A stretch of DNA of 64,000 nucleotides from Daphnia carinata (taxonomy: Eukaryota > Arthropoda > Branchiopoda > Diplostraca > Daphniidae): positions 7,561,367-7,625,366 of the forward strand of contig NC_081339.1 in the NCBI RefSeq assembly GCF_022539665.2, read 5' to 3'. The position numbers and the translations under genes are program-made. How positions within the stretch are numbered: position 1 is the first letter of the stretch; the number at the start of each line of letters is the position of its first letter. The notes under the pieces were generated by a model. That model ran no database searches. It was not told the origin of the DNA and worked only from the letters and a program-made list of their open reading frames with translations. Of the stretch, positions 1 through 14,400 are shown piece after piece.

Positions 1-1375
1 TTGCTGTTTCTGGCCTTGATCGGTATAGAGCTGTGTATACATTCCCCCTCTTCGCCAGATACACATGCCCACACGCTGGAAGAATACAGCCGGGAGTTCT
101 GGACCCATCCGGTAACAAAACCCAACGATCAGATTTCCCTTGCACATCTTTTTGTGTGTGAACTGCCTAGAAAAAAAAACATACAGGAAGAAATATGATT
201 GCCTTTGTACACAGTTATGACCTTTTCCTTCAACTAAAACGTCCCGTAGTTTATCCATTAACAGATTATCCTAATCAATTGCTATCAACTTCGCTGCAGG
301 GATGTTTTCAGGCTGAATCCAATTTCCACGTCTACAATTCATTTAAAATTCTATTTTTTTTTAAAAACAAAATAAAGCGCTAATGAAGTCTGACGTGTGA
401 ATGAAACAGGAGCCTGGGGTTGGTGGGGAGGTTAAGGCAAACAGAAGGGAGGCCGCGTTGTTGTAGCTCTGTGGTAACAGACTATATAACAGTGTACGAA
501 TTACTTGATTAGGCAAGGCGGAAGTGAACAATAGGCTCAGCTGCAGGGGGTCGTAACTACCACCCCCATTTCCCTTTTATATTTAGAGAATCTATTGAAA
601 AGAAACCGGATTTCAATGTGCTCCTCTTTTTTCGCTATTTCTATTTTTTCCCACGAACGTTGCGACGCCGTGTTTGTCTTACAACCTCATCCACCACCTT
701 CCGGTATCTTTGTTCGCCATTTCAATTCGTTGCTCATCTTTCATTCTCACCATTCTTTAACGTCCTTTGGATAGACATGGGAACATGTCTTCTCGATTAA
801 AATTTAAAATGTTTATGTGTTATCATTAATCTACCACTTCTAATCGCTACCACGATACTTGATGATGACAAATTCATAAACTTCTTGGCTTTTGTTTTTA
901 CGAAAGTTGCTGTTGTTTCATAGCGAGCACGCAATTGTCGTTCGTTTAACTTAACAAAAAGAAAAGTTTAGCAGGAAAAGTATTGCCTCTGCTATATATA
1001 AGGAAAGACTAAAAGAAAATCGATGTTTCCCTAGCAACGGGCTAATAAACGCTGAATTTAAGAGGGTGAGTCTCTCTCTCCTTCCCTAAAAGTTGCAAGC
1101 GTTTTTCTCAGCTTTATATATAGAACCCACTAAAAAACAAGTTTGTACAGAAACATAATTGCGAAAAAAAAGCAGCATTTTCTGAAAGAGAAAACGCAAT
1201 TTAATGTAATTAAGTTTAAATAACAATTTCTTGGAGCGAAAGCCGTAGAGACTCTGCAACGCGTAAACGTACACATGTAGGTTAATTTGAACGTTTCAAA
1301 AACCGCGCATTGCGCAAGGGAGCGTTTAAGTGCACGAAAACGTTCCACCCCAAAAAGAACCGCAGAGTCTTAAAA
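1..1375. other. Gene-free stretch at window start
   Basis: I see no gene here. Short open frames, including one open from the first base to 198, lack splice context and protein-like composition. The sequence holds A/T homopolymers, a short CT microsatellite near 1071-1081 and TATATA-type steps near 1000 and 1107. It could be upstream or 5' UTR sequence of the candidate exon that begins at 1376, but nothing proves this. Confidence 0.5.
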
Positions 1376-1586
1376 ATGGAGCCATTTGAGTCCGAGGAAA
1401 AGAGCGTATGGATCGTGTGCGATGCTGTTCATCGGCTAAATGAGGATAGATGGCCAGACAGTTATAAGCTACAAACAATCATTAACAAAACGGCTCCCGA
1501 TCTATACCTCCGCGTAAAGAACCAAAACAAGAGCAAGGAAAGGAAGAGAGCCACAAGAGCCAATAAATTGTACACGGAAGAAGATG
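1376..1586 (+). CDS. Candidate first coding exon, unknown product
   Basis: I do not recognise the product. An ATG at 1376 in a good context (AAAATGG) opens a frame of 70 codons. It begins MEPFESEEKSVW and turns strongly basic near its end (KNQNKSKERKRATR), and it stops being open just after a GTACGT donor at 1587. Composition is balanced and hydrophilic, unlike the neighbouring A/T-rich shadow frames. The exon would end in phase 1, which matches the acceptor phase of the candidate exon at 23092, so both may belong to one gene with an intron of about 21.5 kb. It could equally be a chance open frame, or the first exon of a gene whose other exons I cannot see. Confidence 0.3.
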
Positions 1587-1818
1587 GTACGTAGAAACCC
1601 ACTGGGGAAATCCCACGCAAAAGCATATATACAGACTTCTACTTCCCCCCTATCGTAACATAGCTACGTACACACACGCACTGTTGGAACTCACGCGGAC
1701 AAATGATTCCGCCGAGACCGTGAAAAACATCGTACACAGACGAGGGGAATAAAATAGAATACGGCAGTTCTGTTTCCCTTGGCCTGTCAGTTATATTAAA
1801 CCCCGTATATACATGGAA

Positions 1819-1831
1819 GGGGGGGGGGGGG
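1819..1831 (+). repeat. Poly-G tract, 13 bases
   Basis: An uninterrupted run of 13 G lies in otherwise A/T-rich sequence. A second and longer run occurs at 21217-21231. Such runs are length-unstable and prone to sequencing error. Confidence 0.9.
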
Positions 1832-4800
1832 ATGTTTCTTCTATGTATATATAGCTTCGTTCGGGAAAATGCATTCCAAGACACTATAAATAATGGCTGC
1901 GATGTCCTTTGAATATATAGTTTCTCCATTGTTTATTGTCGTCGTATAGAAGGCTCGCACACAGTAGTCGTGTGTAAAAACGCAGGTGGATTGCCCATGG
2001 CCATTGAAACAAACACGAGATAACACAAAAGTACTCGTGTGTCTTGTTCGCCTAGAAAAAGTAGATCAGTCACGAAAAAAAGGGATGCTAAAAGAAGTGG
2101 GTGCAATTTGGCTGTACGATATTGGACCTGGCGGGGACATGTCACACGGTTTACCTTATATAAATGGTGGCCCCTCCCCCCATAAAGTTTATTTCCTTGT
2201 TCACGTTGAATAGAATTTTTCTGGTAGTCTTTGATTCTCCTGGGCAGAAGCATTTGCCATGATGAATTTATTGCCCTGCGTCTCTTTTGGCCACTGCATG
2301 GCCGTGTGTAATGCACTCTGCGTTTAGAAATGCACGTATACGTAAAACAATATTTTTTTATGGAAATGAAATAGATGGAAAACAAGAGCACGAAAGGTTA
2401 GTTTTGTTGCGCTTGTATTGTAATGGGATGCGTGGCAGGTGAACAGTTTATTGTTTTCCCTTTTAGTTCTTGTGTTGGATGTGAATAAGAAACAATAAAC
2501 TTGGTCGTCAGAAGAGACTGCTGGGATACGGGCCTTATCGATTTTCAATTTGACGTCCAATCAACGGAATTCAATCACGCGATCGTGATCGAAAAGAAGA
2601 AAGAGACGTATACGTATAGACAGGGAAATCTCTCGAATAATGCTGTGACCGCGGGAATTGCCACACAATTGAAAGGTCCTTCGTTTCGACAGAAATTGTC
2701 ATGGAACGAGAGTGGCCTTAAGCGATCCCTCTTTATCTTTCACGCTTTAAGAAATCCTTTTCGATGCATTCAACAGCAGCAACGAATATTTCTTGGTAAC
2801 CAGCAACAGCTCGATAGACTTTGTTTTCACGATTGATCTGAAACAAAGGGTGTACATCTGCTCCCGTCTCGACCTCGGTGGCCTATCAACTTTCCTTCAC
2901 GAATCAATTAGGAAATCAACAGATCATCGTTCCACGTATATCTGCGTGTGTTGTTGTGAGAACAACGTTTCGCTTAGATTCGTGAGTTCTCTTCTGGACG
3001 CGCTTCGTGTCAATGGCCTCCTAATGGCCGCCATAACAAACGAGAAAGAACGTTCGATGCGCATGTACGAGGAAAGCGAAGAAACTGAGACAGAGAAACA
3101 AAACTGTCATCTTATATTTGGTGATTTGTGGTGTTGTTTTTTTGTGGTGGGGGGGATCGCAGTGGTGCGTTGTCAAAGAAATCCCGAAAACAAAAAAGGA
3201 AATGGGTGAGGTGTCGACTCTTAAAAATAGATTTCTAGAACTGGGACGAGAACTTGAGTCGGTTGGGGGGTGAAATGTCAGTGCGTCACTTCTAAGAGGC
3301 AATCCATCACCTAATGAGACTACACGAGAGTCAAAGACAAGCAAAAAGAGGGGCTCGTAGAGCACAAAAAATCCGCAATTCGCCATCTAAAAATGTTGAG
3401 ATTCTTTGCGCTTGTTGTTGTTTACATTTTCCGGATGCCACACAAGAAGCCGGGGAAGACGAAAAAAGGGAAGTACAAGGACATTTGTTTGAACTGTCGA
3501 ACGCTGCACGACATTCTCTTCTTTCCTTCCAACAACAAAATAAAGGTGACTGGAAAAAAGCTATTTTCAGTTTTGTCGGGAGTCACGAGACACTCCCGAA
3601 AACAGACTGTCGCAACAGGCCAACGTGTTGGTGTCAACAGATTGATATTATTAGTACGTCAATGAACCCGATTTCATTTCACGAAATTTGTAAAACCAAA
3701 GGTCTTTGGCTAAAATCACGACGTTTAAGAGCCCGCTATCAAAACACAAACTGTGAATTCATTTTGGAACTCGATGACCTTCCTTCTCCTATTTGCCTCC
3801 TCACGATCTGCGCACCGGATTTGATCGTTTCAAAATACAAAACTCATTTGTATTTTCACCGTTTACTACGTTCTTAAAACATTGCTATTCCATTTCGCGT
3901 GACAACGGGATTCCAACATCCGCATGTCTATATATTTCACGCACAAGTTTTCTACCCGAACGGGAATCCATTTTTGTTGGCACCCTTTTATTTTTTTTCC
4001 AAACATTAAACAACAGCCAAGTTATAGTGGCAAACAAGAAGATGGGGGTGTGCCATGGCACGCAAACAACCACAAAACACGACCATATTTCTTTTTTCTT
4101 TCTCAACTGTACTTTATCGATGCCATCACAGAACGCACGGCAGCAGATTGGATGATAGTTGCATCCCCCCCCTTTTTTTCTTATTTCTTTTGTTATTTAT
4201 TATCACTCTTTTTTATTCTTTCTTGGGGCTGTCGTACAGATATCAAAGAGAGACCTGCTGCTGTTTTCCATGTCGGAGCTGGCGAGAAAGTTCACAAGTG
4301 GGCACGGCTTTTGTTTAGAAAAAAAGGGGGAGAGATATCAAGCAAAACAACAACAAAAAAAATGCCTTGTTTGATCTACTGGAAGAATCTGACAAGTTGG
4401 GTTGTTGTTGTTTGTTGTTTGGCGAGTCCAGCAATTTTTATTTTCCACGTGAGAAAACCGGATGAAACCGATTTTCAGTTGAGTAAACCCAGTGTTGGGT
4501 TGTCTAATGTTTTTTTGGAATTTAAAGGCCAACTTATTTGGATGGGATCAAAAGATCTCTGTTTTCTTTTATGTTTATTCATTTTTTTTTTCTTTTTCAA
4601 ATATTATATTTTGCTTGATTGTCATCCCGTTGCATGTTTTCCTACGATTTTATGTGAAGTTATAAAAGAGAGAGGATGAGGGTGGTGATTACAGATCGTG
4701 GCCCCCATTGTCATTTGCAGGTTCATTCGTTGGGCAGGTTACCTAACCACTTGGCATAGGTAAGTTAAAGAGAAATTTTTCTTCGAAACGGAATAAAAAT

Positions 4801-7800
4801 TGCGGTGATTACTCGCTATTCAAATTATTCCCTTGCATTTGTTTAGTCTTATTTATATTTTTTGAGGAGGGTGAACTGCCTTGCCTGCGATTTACGATGA
4901 GAAAAAACACACACACACAGCCAAACACCTTTTCCATTTCTTATTTTCTGAAGGAGATGGTCGTAGTGGCTGATTGTGCCATTCAACTGCATCTGCTTCA
5001 AGTTGAATCCTTTTTTTAAATATATTTTTTCTCATTTCTTTTTCCCACAGCCGAAACCACCAAAGTGTTCTCATTTAACCGCCCCCTTTTTTTTTCTTCT
5101 GAATGTTTAACCGTATTTTTTCTTCGTTCGCTGAATCACGCGGTTAGTTTTAGAAAAAAAAAAAGGGAACTCCGCGTCTGACAGTTGAAAGCCATTCATT
5201 TCTTGGACTGTTTTTCTTAATGTAGCGATGGGAAAGCCACCGCTCGAAAGGTGCTAAAGGATTTCATCTATGTAGACTCACGCACGCAATGCTGACAGCG
5301 ACAAAGTTCCCCTGGGCGTTGGCCGCTAGTCATTGTTTCCAATTTTATTTTATTTAAAAAAAACTAATTTTCTTTTTCCTGTTTGAGAAGAAAAATACAC
5401 AGCGTCTGTATTTTTGAGAAAGCGTGTCACGCACACGCCTCCGTTCATCCCTTCGGTCGCTTGACGTTCAGGAAAAAGCCTGCGGACTCGTGTCAATGGA
5501 ATGATTGGAATACATTCGATGCGGCGGAGAAACAAGTGCATGGCGTTCCTTCTTCCTTTCGCTTGTTTTTGTCCGTTGTCAACATTCGTTGCGTGTGATG
5601 CGCTGGGCTCCAATTTTCTCTTACACAGTGCCGCATGAATTAGGTATGCCGTGCGGAGGCTCGTTTGTCCCGACAGTCGTCAACAGACAAATGATTTTTG
5701 CGCAACCGGTACGGGATAAAAGAAAAAAAAAAATACCATGGCAGTTGATGATGACGGATAGGCCTCATTCCTCGCTGTCTAAAATAAACAACAACAAAAA
5801 CAGTTTTGGAAATTTGAAAAAGAAGGCGTGGGCGGAGGGCATGAATAATTTCCGTTACATTCTCCCGCATTCGTTGAATTCTTCAAGATGTACTGACGTT
5901 TTCAAAATGGCGAGGCATTATTTCTATACGAAAAATACGATGTGTTTTGTGGGTGTATGATTTAATAGAGAATTGAATCTTCTTGTTTATACCATTGGAG
6001 TGAAAGAAGAAGTGCATTGCATATCCTCTTGTAGTTGGGTGTTGATATTGTGAGACAATAGTCTTCGTGTGGCTCTTTTTTTCTCGTGACAGGTCGATGG
6101 TAACGTTCATTTCCTTTTCACGACGGATATTGTTATACGAAATCGTACGACATTGAAAAGAAATGTCAAGGAGACAAAATAAAAGGTTCTTTATTTCTTT
6201 ATACAGAACGTTTGGCGTCATGTTTGCATATAGCCACTTTCATTCGAGTTCTTCGCCAAATATTGGACTTTAGCAAACGAATGGCTCGAGTTTTCTACAC
6301 GTTTATTTGCACACGAAAGACGACGCAAAAGAAAGAGATCGAAAGGTAAACACCAACACAGAAAGTTGGGGAGATATAAATAAAAAATTCATATGTGAAG
6401 CCATGAGGAATTAATAGACAGTTCTGGCCATATTGAAAAGCAGGGCTTCTGTTCTTTCTCTTGCGCTCTACATTTCTTTTGAATTCTTTTGCCTTTTTAA
6501 CCTCTCGAGCATCTTTTCATCCCCACAGTTGCATGTAAACGGCGATATAGAAAATGTGGAGTCAGAGCGCTGGGCCTCTCGAAGACCAGTGGCTAATCTC
6601 AATGAGGCCCCATCTTTTTGCTCTCGGGTTCTTGTTAAATTCCATCGCTGTTCAGCCTTTCTTCCTCTTTAATGGATTGATAATTATGGAATTTATTTTT
6701 TTCGAGTGTTACAGCAGATGCCCTGCCATAAATAAAAACGCGATCGCCGTTCGAAGCGAAACACAAACGCGAAACAGAAATTGAAATTTTTTGGAGTCCT
6801 TTTCAAGAGCCTCGTAAATTCGACAGTCGTAATATTGGGGGCCCTGCTGGCTGCTGGCTGCTGCTGGTGGTGGTGCATCTTCTCCAAGGTAATGACAGCT
6901 AATGAGTCGCTTGTTTGTTCTTTAACGATCTTGGTCAAACGCATGGAAGAAGAGAAAATATCCATCGAAAATGGCTCAAGGGCTTCATCAGTTCTTTCGC
7001 TTTATTTCCCTCTTTCTTTTCCCCGTGTGTGTGTGTCTCGTTTGTTGTGGTGTGGTCCGTTGTTGTTCCCACCTGCTGTGAAACCGTCATCAACATAACT
7101 CCACGGACCTTGAACATTTCAAGTTCTTTTTCTTTTCTTCTTTTGAGCGAGAAAATAAACAGCGTGTGCAACTGGTATCAACTTTGATCGATGGCCATAC
7201 GAGATATCGCTCATCTGCTTTCTCTCTCTTTATTCTATTCTTTCTTGTTATCGTTAACAAGTGCCCAAAATTCAAAAGATGCGCATACCTTTGCAAGACC
7301 CCACGGCCATCTGGCCTTTCATGAATGAAATGGCTATTTTTTATCCATCACAAAAAAATATTTTCATCCTCAATTGAATTATCCGCAAACGGTTTGAGAA
7401 CAACGATGCGGGTTTCCGCTGATTTCAGTGACAGGCAGAAAGAAGAATGAAATTTTTAAAAAGACATTCACTTTTTTTTTTTCGTTTTTAAATAGAGGGG
7501 GGAAACCTTTGGCAACGGTTCGTGTTTTGGAGAGAAAGAGAAAACATAGACCACCTTGTAAAAAAAAAAAAGGTCGTTAAGTTTAAGTCCAAAACGAGAA
7601 ATGCCGGGGATATGAATCACCACGCAATCCACCACACACAGACAACACATTTCAACGTTACATGATGGGGTATCATTATAAATCCATAAAGGTGATCTTC
7701 ATGTAGACATGGGGAAGGAAAAAAAAAACTGGAAGAGACAAGAACAAAAAAATCTTTGGACTTTTGAAATTGAGGACAAGGCAAAAAAACAATTGTTGGG

Positions 7801-8310
7801 GATCATCTAGACCAGAGATTTTGATATTTTTTTGGAGGGGGGATTGAATAATTACTTGATGAATGATGCCATTGCGGGCGAATGTAAGGCATCTGTGTAT
7901 AAGCCACGTAACAAACCACAACGTGCTTATAATAGTTATAGGGTTGTATTTATTGAGCGATCAGTTTTTAATGATGGAAAGATATGCGTTGTAGTGTTCA
8001 TCGTTTGTTTGTATTTAATGCCCCACGATGGCTGAAAAAGAAACAAACAAAAAAAGAAATTCCGTGATGGATTGCCGACGTCTTCCATCATCAGGAAAGA
8101 CGACATCGTCGCGGAACCCAAAAGGAGATACAACTCCAAGGAATAACAACTAAATAACAGAACTTGCAACATCAAGTCGGTAATTTAAAAAAAAATGTAT
8201 TTTTTTATTCGCCTGACAGTCGAGTCACGACGAACTCAACATATTTTTTTTTTTAGATAGAAATAAAAAAAGAGCGAAAATCTGAAATGATAAGAGACCC
8301 ACCCCTTTCT

Positions 8311-8440
8311 GTATATAAGAACGAAACGCAAAGATTACACAGCAGACAGCTGTCTCTGTACACTCTGAAGTGTATATAAGTCTCTCTATGTGGAAAGCCG
8401 ACATGTCTGGATGAGATCTCTGTTGAGGATGTATATAAAT
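8311..8440 (+). promoter_or_regulatory. Three GTATATAA boxes spaced about 60 bp
   Basis: GTATATAA occurs at 8311, 8372 and 8431, so spacings are 61 and 59 bp. The sequence between the boxes is not clearly repeated. TATA-like boxes at this spacing could mark a degenerate minisatellite or stacked weak promoters. No downstream gene is visible. Confidence 0.25.
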
Positions 8441-11400
8441 AATATACGTAAAGGGTAAATTGATGGAAACATTCACAGTGAATGCCGACGCCTCGATTTC
8501 TTTTTTTCTTATACACCTGAGCCGACAAGGCGGCGATTCTCTGTGTCGGCGTGTAACTCTTCTCCTACAAATATACAATTACAAAATGCATTAAAGTTTC
8601 GATTATTTTGGATGGTCATCGCAGCTCTAATTTTATCTCGGAACGAAAAAGGGCATTTTAAAGACTCGTTTCTTTTTTGCGTAAGAAATTTGGGAAGTTT
8701 AATCAGATGATTATTGAATAAAAACAAGAAACTCGAAATACGACGTGTATTTATTCATTCACAGGACTCGTTTTACTCGTTCTCAATTTGGTCAAACGAA
8801 TTGCTGCACGTGTTGCGTATTTTTTTTTACCTGTTGGATGAAGATTAATGGGAAACCCTGGGCATGCACGGATTAATTGATGAATCGAATCTGATTTCGC
8901 GTGGGTTCTACTCAACCATTTGTCGATGTAACAATTTTTGAAGGAGATAAATGACGTTGCTATTCAAGAATAAATCGAGAATCTGGGCAATCAGAAATGA
9001 ATAATTCTTTTGTTTTCTCTTCTTGTTATTTGATTCATCCCTCAACGATCTTTCGCTCTTGTCGGGGTTAACAGTACGCAAGTCGTCACTGACTGATGAC
9101 ATGAAGCCAAACATTCGAAACTTTCGTTTATCGTCCTGTTGACCTTTAAAAATCCCCTGGCCGGTTTGTTCAGACCCTTTTCTGTAGTTTCCCATTACGG
9201 TGGACCTCTCCTCCCTTTTACGTTTATTCGCACATAAATAGTAAGTAGAAGCGAAACGACTTGGACTTTCTTTACCTCTGGCCCTTTGGAACATTCCAGG
9301 ACATTCACCAATATTACAACCGATATTTTCTCTTTAATAACGCTGAATTGGAAGCGATTGGGACCTATCGTAACATTAAAACGCATTTTAATTCGAGCAA
9401 TTTCCTGCCCTGCGGTTCTCTTTCAAGTGACGTAATTAAAGCTGAAGAGTGAAATAACCTAATGGTACGAACTTTGTCGATGATAATCACGGTGTTTCAC
9501 TTTATTATCTCAACATGTATAGGTTTAAAAAAAAAAAAAAGAAAACCTCGTTGGTGTTCTTGCCTTAAAAAAAAAAACTGGCCACCCCGTGAAAGATTGT
9601 GAAACTCTTGAAAACAAAAAAAATCTCAAATGTCTTGGATTCGAAAGTCCTAGTCAGTAAATAACAGGCTAAACATTTTTTATTTTAAAGGGGTATAATG
9701 TACACCTCCCTATCTTCAGTGGTGGGCGTGCCATGTGTAATGAGTAGTACGTGATCCGACTTGGTGCCACGTCTGTTCACGTTACCGAGAAGAAAATCCC
9801 GTTTCAACGAAGAAGCAAAACATAAAGAGAGTTGAGATGAGCTTCCAAGTTGAGGTCATCTGCCGAAAAGAAACAAATGAAACTTCCTTTTCGTTGTACA
9901 AGAAAACAAGTTGACCATTTCTTACCCCGTGGTAAGTGTCGACATCAAGAAATTTACGACTGGTACGTTTTTTCTTTTATTCAACGCAGACACGAGAAAT
10001 GGTCAAGTTGGGGAAAATAAAGTCAACGAGGTAATCACTTTAAGTAGCCAGTGGGAATTTTGAACACTAAAAAAATAAGGCGATTATAAACGAGTGTTTT
10101 TTTTTTTTTTGGACAAAACGTTATAGTGTCTTTAACTAGTATAAGAACAGCCTGTAAAGTCAAGTTACGTACGTCCAACTAATTGACTCTTCAACGTATA
10201 TAGTTGGCAGGTATAAGTACAGCCCTCTTATCCACTAATCTTAAAGGCTGTCATTTGTATTCAATGGGAAAACATTTCTCAAGTGGTGCACGTACGCGAA
10301 AGATTTGAATAGATACTTCAAACCAGCACCAATGTCTCAATACATTTGAATATTTTAATGGAAATAGCCTTCCCCTTTTTTCAAATTAATGGCAATCTCT
10401 TCCGGTGCGGGACTCTGGTTGGAGGTGATAAACGGCAAATCGAATCACAACGGTTGATGGATCTGATCTAGTCTATATCTATTTATACAGCGAGCCCAAG
10501 TAAATAATCGAAAGAGATATATCCATATCAATGGCATTTCATTATAAGGACCCCAAGAGATGGACGATACAAAAATAATACTGAATAAGATCAGGGTCTT
10601 CTGGAAATAGTGACTATAAGCAGGGAAGATATGTGCCGCGCGTGTTTGCTCTATTTTTTTTTTGGCATTCGTGAGTTAGAGATTCCTGCCATCCGAGCAG
10701 ATCTCGAATTTCAAGCGCATCAGATTATTCAAATGAACGCGTGAGCGTCCTTTGATGAATTTAGCATTTATACTGTTTTCCTTTGATTGAGGGGACACAG
10801 AGAGCTCGTCTCTAATTTTTACTTAGAAATCCTTTCGTATAGTTCAATACCACCTGGGCTGTCGCTGACGGTCTCATCTCACGGCTACACCCAGGTGTGT
10901 ATATTTAAACAGTTTCATAGGATCCGACTTGGAGTTGTTTACCTATGTAAATGTCGGCTGGCTGTACGTCCAAATGCGTTCCAAACGCTCGTAAATTGGA
11001 AGCTTCGTTTACCGAGCTGCCATGCTGGATCACATCAGAGAAAATCCTCTTTTTTACGTGCACGATCCATTTCATTTAAAAAGGCAGCTCAATTTTCTGT
11101 ACATCCTTTCGCCTTCAAAGCCGAACTGAACATAAGAAACTGCGCAGCTCTTGGGCTTACCAATTTTTATGCAAGTATTTTCCTCACGATCCCTGCTGCG
11201 TCTGTTTTCAATTTCAAGTGAATTACGTCTATACTCATTTCGTTGAGGATTACCATCTGCGACGTCTTATACGTCATTCCACACCGGATCGACGTGTGGC
11301 ATATTACAGGTGAAGTCTACAATCTTACTAAACACATTCGTGTTATGAAAACGAATGCGTTATGAGCATCAAGTTTTCTTTTATTGCAGGCTCTTTTTAG

Positions 11401-14400
11401 TTCTATAAAAGATCCTTTTTCTAAACCATAGGATCATTTAAGCGCAACAGGAAAATTCGTTTTTGTGTATACAAGAAGCCGAGTGTCAAGTGACGGGCTT
11501 CGTGATTGTTGTGTTATCCAACCCGAACTAGCTATATTGCGGTCAAAGCGTTTTTGCTTGATTGCTTCTGTTTTTAGAAATTGTCTGTTTTTTGAGACTG
11601 CAGGTCGTGACTTGCTGGCTGACTCTTCGGTTTTTGTTATACACGAAAATAAGAAAACAAATGCAATTTGTGTTTGTTTTTGTTCTGTCAGGGATTGGTA
11701 ACATCGGCTTTGTTCCTTGAAACTCGGGTGATATGAGCCAGAAATGGAGATGAGAAACTGGATTGGATATTGAATCCCTCCTTACCTATACACACCGGAT
11801 TGTGATTACATTTTAGCGGACATTACAAATGAAAAAAAAAAACAAAAAAAAACAAGAGCTGCCATTGATAACCTGACCACTGATGTTGGACGATTGGAAT
11901 CCTTTATGTTTGTTTTAACTCAATCGTCGACGTGATTGATACCACCCCTTTTCTCCAACAGCTTTCGAGTCCTTTGAAAACTCGTCTTTAATTTCCGCTG
12001 CTGTTCGTTTGATGCTGTATACGTGGAAGCCTTTAAAAAATCCCGAACGAAAAAGGAGGCAAATATCTGAATAAATGAAAGACGAGAAGTTGCTTCGTCA
12101 GCTTACGTCAATTAAAGTCTTTACAAACGAGCATATACAAAACAGATGCTTCTTTTCTACACCCACTTTCTTCTATACGCTTGGTCCTATAATTACCATA
12201 CAGCAAATTGTCATTTGCATTACATCATAGCTCGTTTAGCAGTTCAAAATCCCACGTTCGAATTAATTTTTAAGATAATTACAATAACTTCGTGTTCAAA
12301 ACAGAGTCACTTCCCTTTGTCATCTACCATCGACAAGACCTGTGAGATCGTTAATGAGGCATGTTACAAAGAATGTACGCAATACCAATTTATTTTTTTC
12401 TCTTGCCACGGAGTGTCTTCAAGACTTTATCCGATTGTCGTAAAAAATAAAATGTTCCAGCCGGAAAAGCCGTCACAGCAGACTGCAATGTGTATATATA
12501 TATATTTTTGTACAGTTATATGTATACACGATTCTAGTAGACGTCCGTTATTAAATTTAAAAAAGAAAAAAAAACGATATAAAATAAAGTTTTATCTTTT
12601 TGGATGTGGTCTCTTGTAAATTGGCTATTGCTGCAAAACATCTTGAATAAGGAAAAACAACAGAGACAGCCAGGGAATGTCGAATAATAATTCCCCATTT
12701 TATTACCCAATAGAAGGAGATGGAGCTTGACGAGACGGGGCTCTTCAGTTCCATCGGGAAGAAGAAGAAGAAAAAAATATATAAATATATATATGGAAGT
12801 GAAATTCAATTACGATAAATGATGAGCCATTCGGCTGGTGCATATGCGGTTTGTGCCGGCCACTTAAGAAACGGAAAAGATGGCCGCGTAATTACACCTT
12901 TCCATTTGAAAATGACGACTACGCATATGAATCATGTTGCAAATGATATTTTTTTTTTAAAGACATAGACAGACAGGAAAATTAAACATGAAATGAGACA
13001 ATCCCTATACAATTGTCATTTCGCCTTTGCCAAGTTGTTATCTCCAAAAACGGACGGTTTCATTTATACGTTCCGTCTGGGTCCCCTATAACATTTGGCC
13101 ACCCAGACTACCGAACGGCGTCAGACACCAGTTCGATTTCAATGCTCAAACAGTTAAACGAACCGCAAGGTTGTATTTTTTATTTTTTGCCTCTTCACTA
13201 AATGAAATATTCTGCCTTCAGGGAATCCTTAGGAAAAAAAAAACCTCAAATTGAAACGAATTTCTCGGGGAAAAACGAAATAAAAGATGATCGTCCTCCT
13301 TTTCTCATTCAGTGGCCGTTTTGTATGTGACGCTGATTGCTCCTCCTCGTTCACAACGTCTCATTATAGACGAAGGGGACGTCTGTGCGACCGATGATAC
13401 GCTCCGACAGGCTCAATTCAATTAAAGAAAAATCGTAAAAATTGAATTGGATGGAAAAAAACACTTACGTGTCAGAATTTTTTTCCCTTTAAATAATAAA
13501 AAAAGACTCTGATTTCCTCAGCTTTCAGAATGATGACGTTGCCAGAAGCATATGGTCTATTACGTATTTTCTTTTTAAACTTTCTTTCGTACCTTCGTGA
13601 TGCAAGGAATAGTTACACGGAATATGTGGTAGTTCACGCTGCATTCCATCAGTCCGTGGCCGGATTTACTCTGAAACATTTTTTGCTCTTTTTATGATCA
13701 CCATTTTTTATGTCCATTCTACTTTGTCCTTTGAATTGTGATATTTCATTTTCTGCCCTTTTTATTCCGCCTTTATAAACTCTTGAAGTCGAAGTCTATT
13801 CAACAATCACGACAATCTGCCTCGCAAGAATGGAGGACTCCCGGTAAGGAGTTTCGGCAGGGCCACTGCTCTTTTTCTCAGCGTGAGTCAACTATCATTC
13901 GTTGCATCAAAAGAAAAAAAATCTAAATATATTGAATCCCCCGCCCAAATAAGAAACCGTTCAGCAAAGAAAAAAAAAAGTCTGACAAGAATTGCGGGTC
14001 AATTAAGAGTTACGCTCCTATTCGTCGCATCGGGTGGTTTCGCGTGAGTCCAGCCCCGTTCATAAAAAAAAAGGAAAAAATTCGGCTCTTGATTTCCTTT
14101 CAGAGACAAGGAACGTTTACAAAACAAGCGACTTGGTGAATGCCCATTCGGCTGGAACACTTTCCGATCGTAAATCTATTTATGGTGTTGGGTGATCATA
14201 TTTTGTGCTGCGTATATACGTGTGACATCATCTGTCGGAACGTGAAAAACCAACAACAAGAACAAACAGAGAACGAAAAAGGCGTAACGCCCTACCAATG
14301 AAATACGGCGCTCTTTCCAGACAAACTGGTAGTGAAAACGTTTCACATAAAATAGGCGAAAGGATTTTCACGAATGAATCCTATTTTAAAGGCAAACCAA

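Noticed and set aside
1-198. Frame open from the first base
   Set aside because: No splice sites, no recognised motif, and it may simply be cut by the window edge. Not enough to call a partial exon.
6693-6965. Minus-strand frame with a His/Gln run
   Set aside because: The run comes from a short CTG/GGT triplet repeat. The frame has no supporting splice sites, and the opposite strand is equally open.
10787-11221. Plus-strand frame of 144 codons
   Set aside because: Long for the region, but the composition is that of translated A/T-rich noncoding DNA, and there is no signal peptide, motif or splice support.
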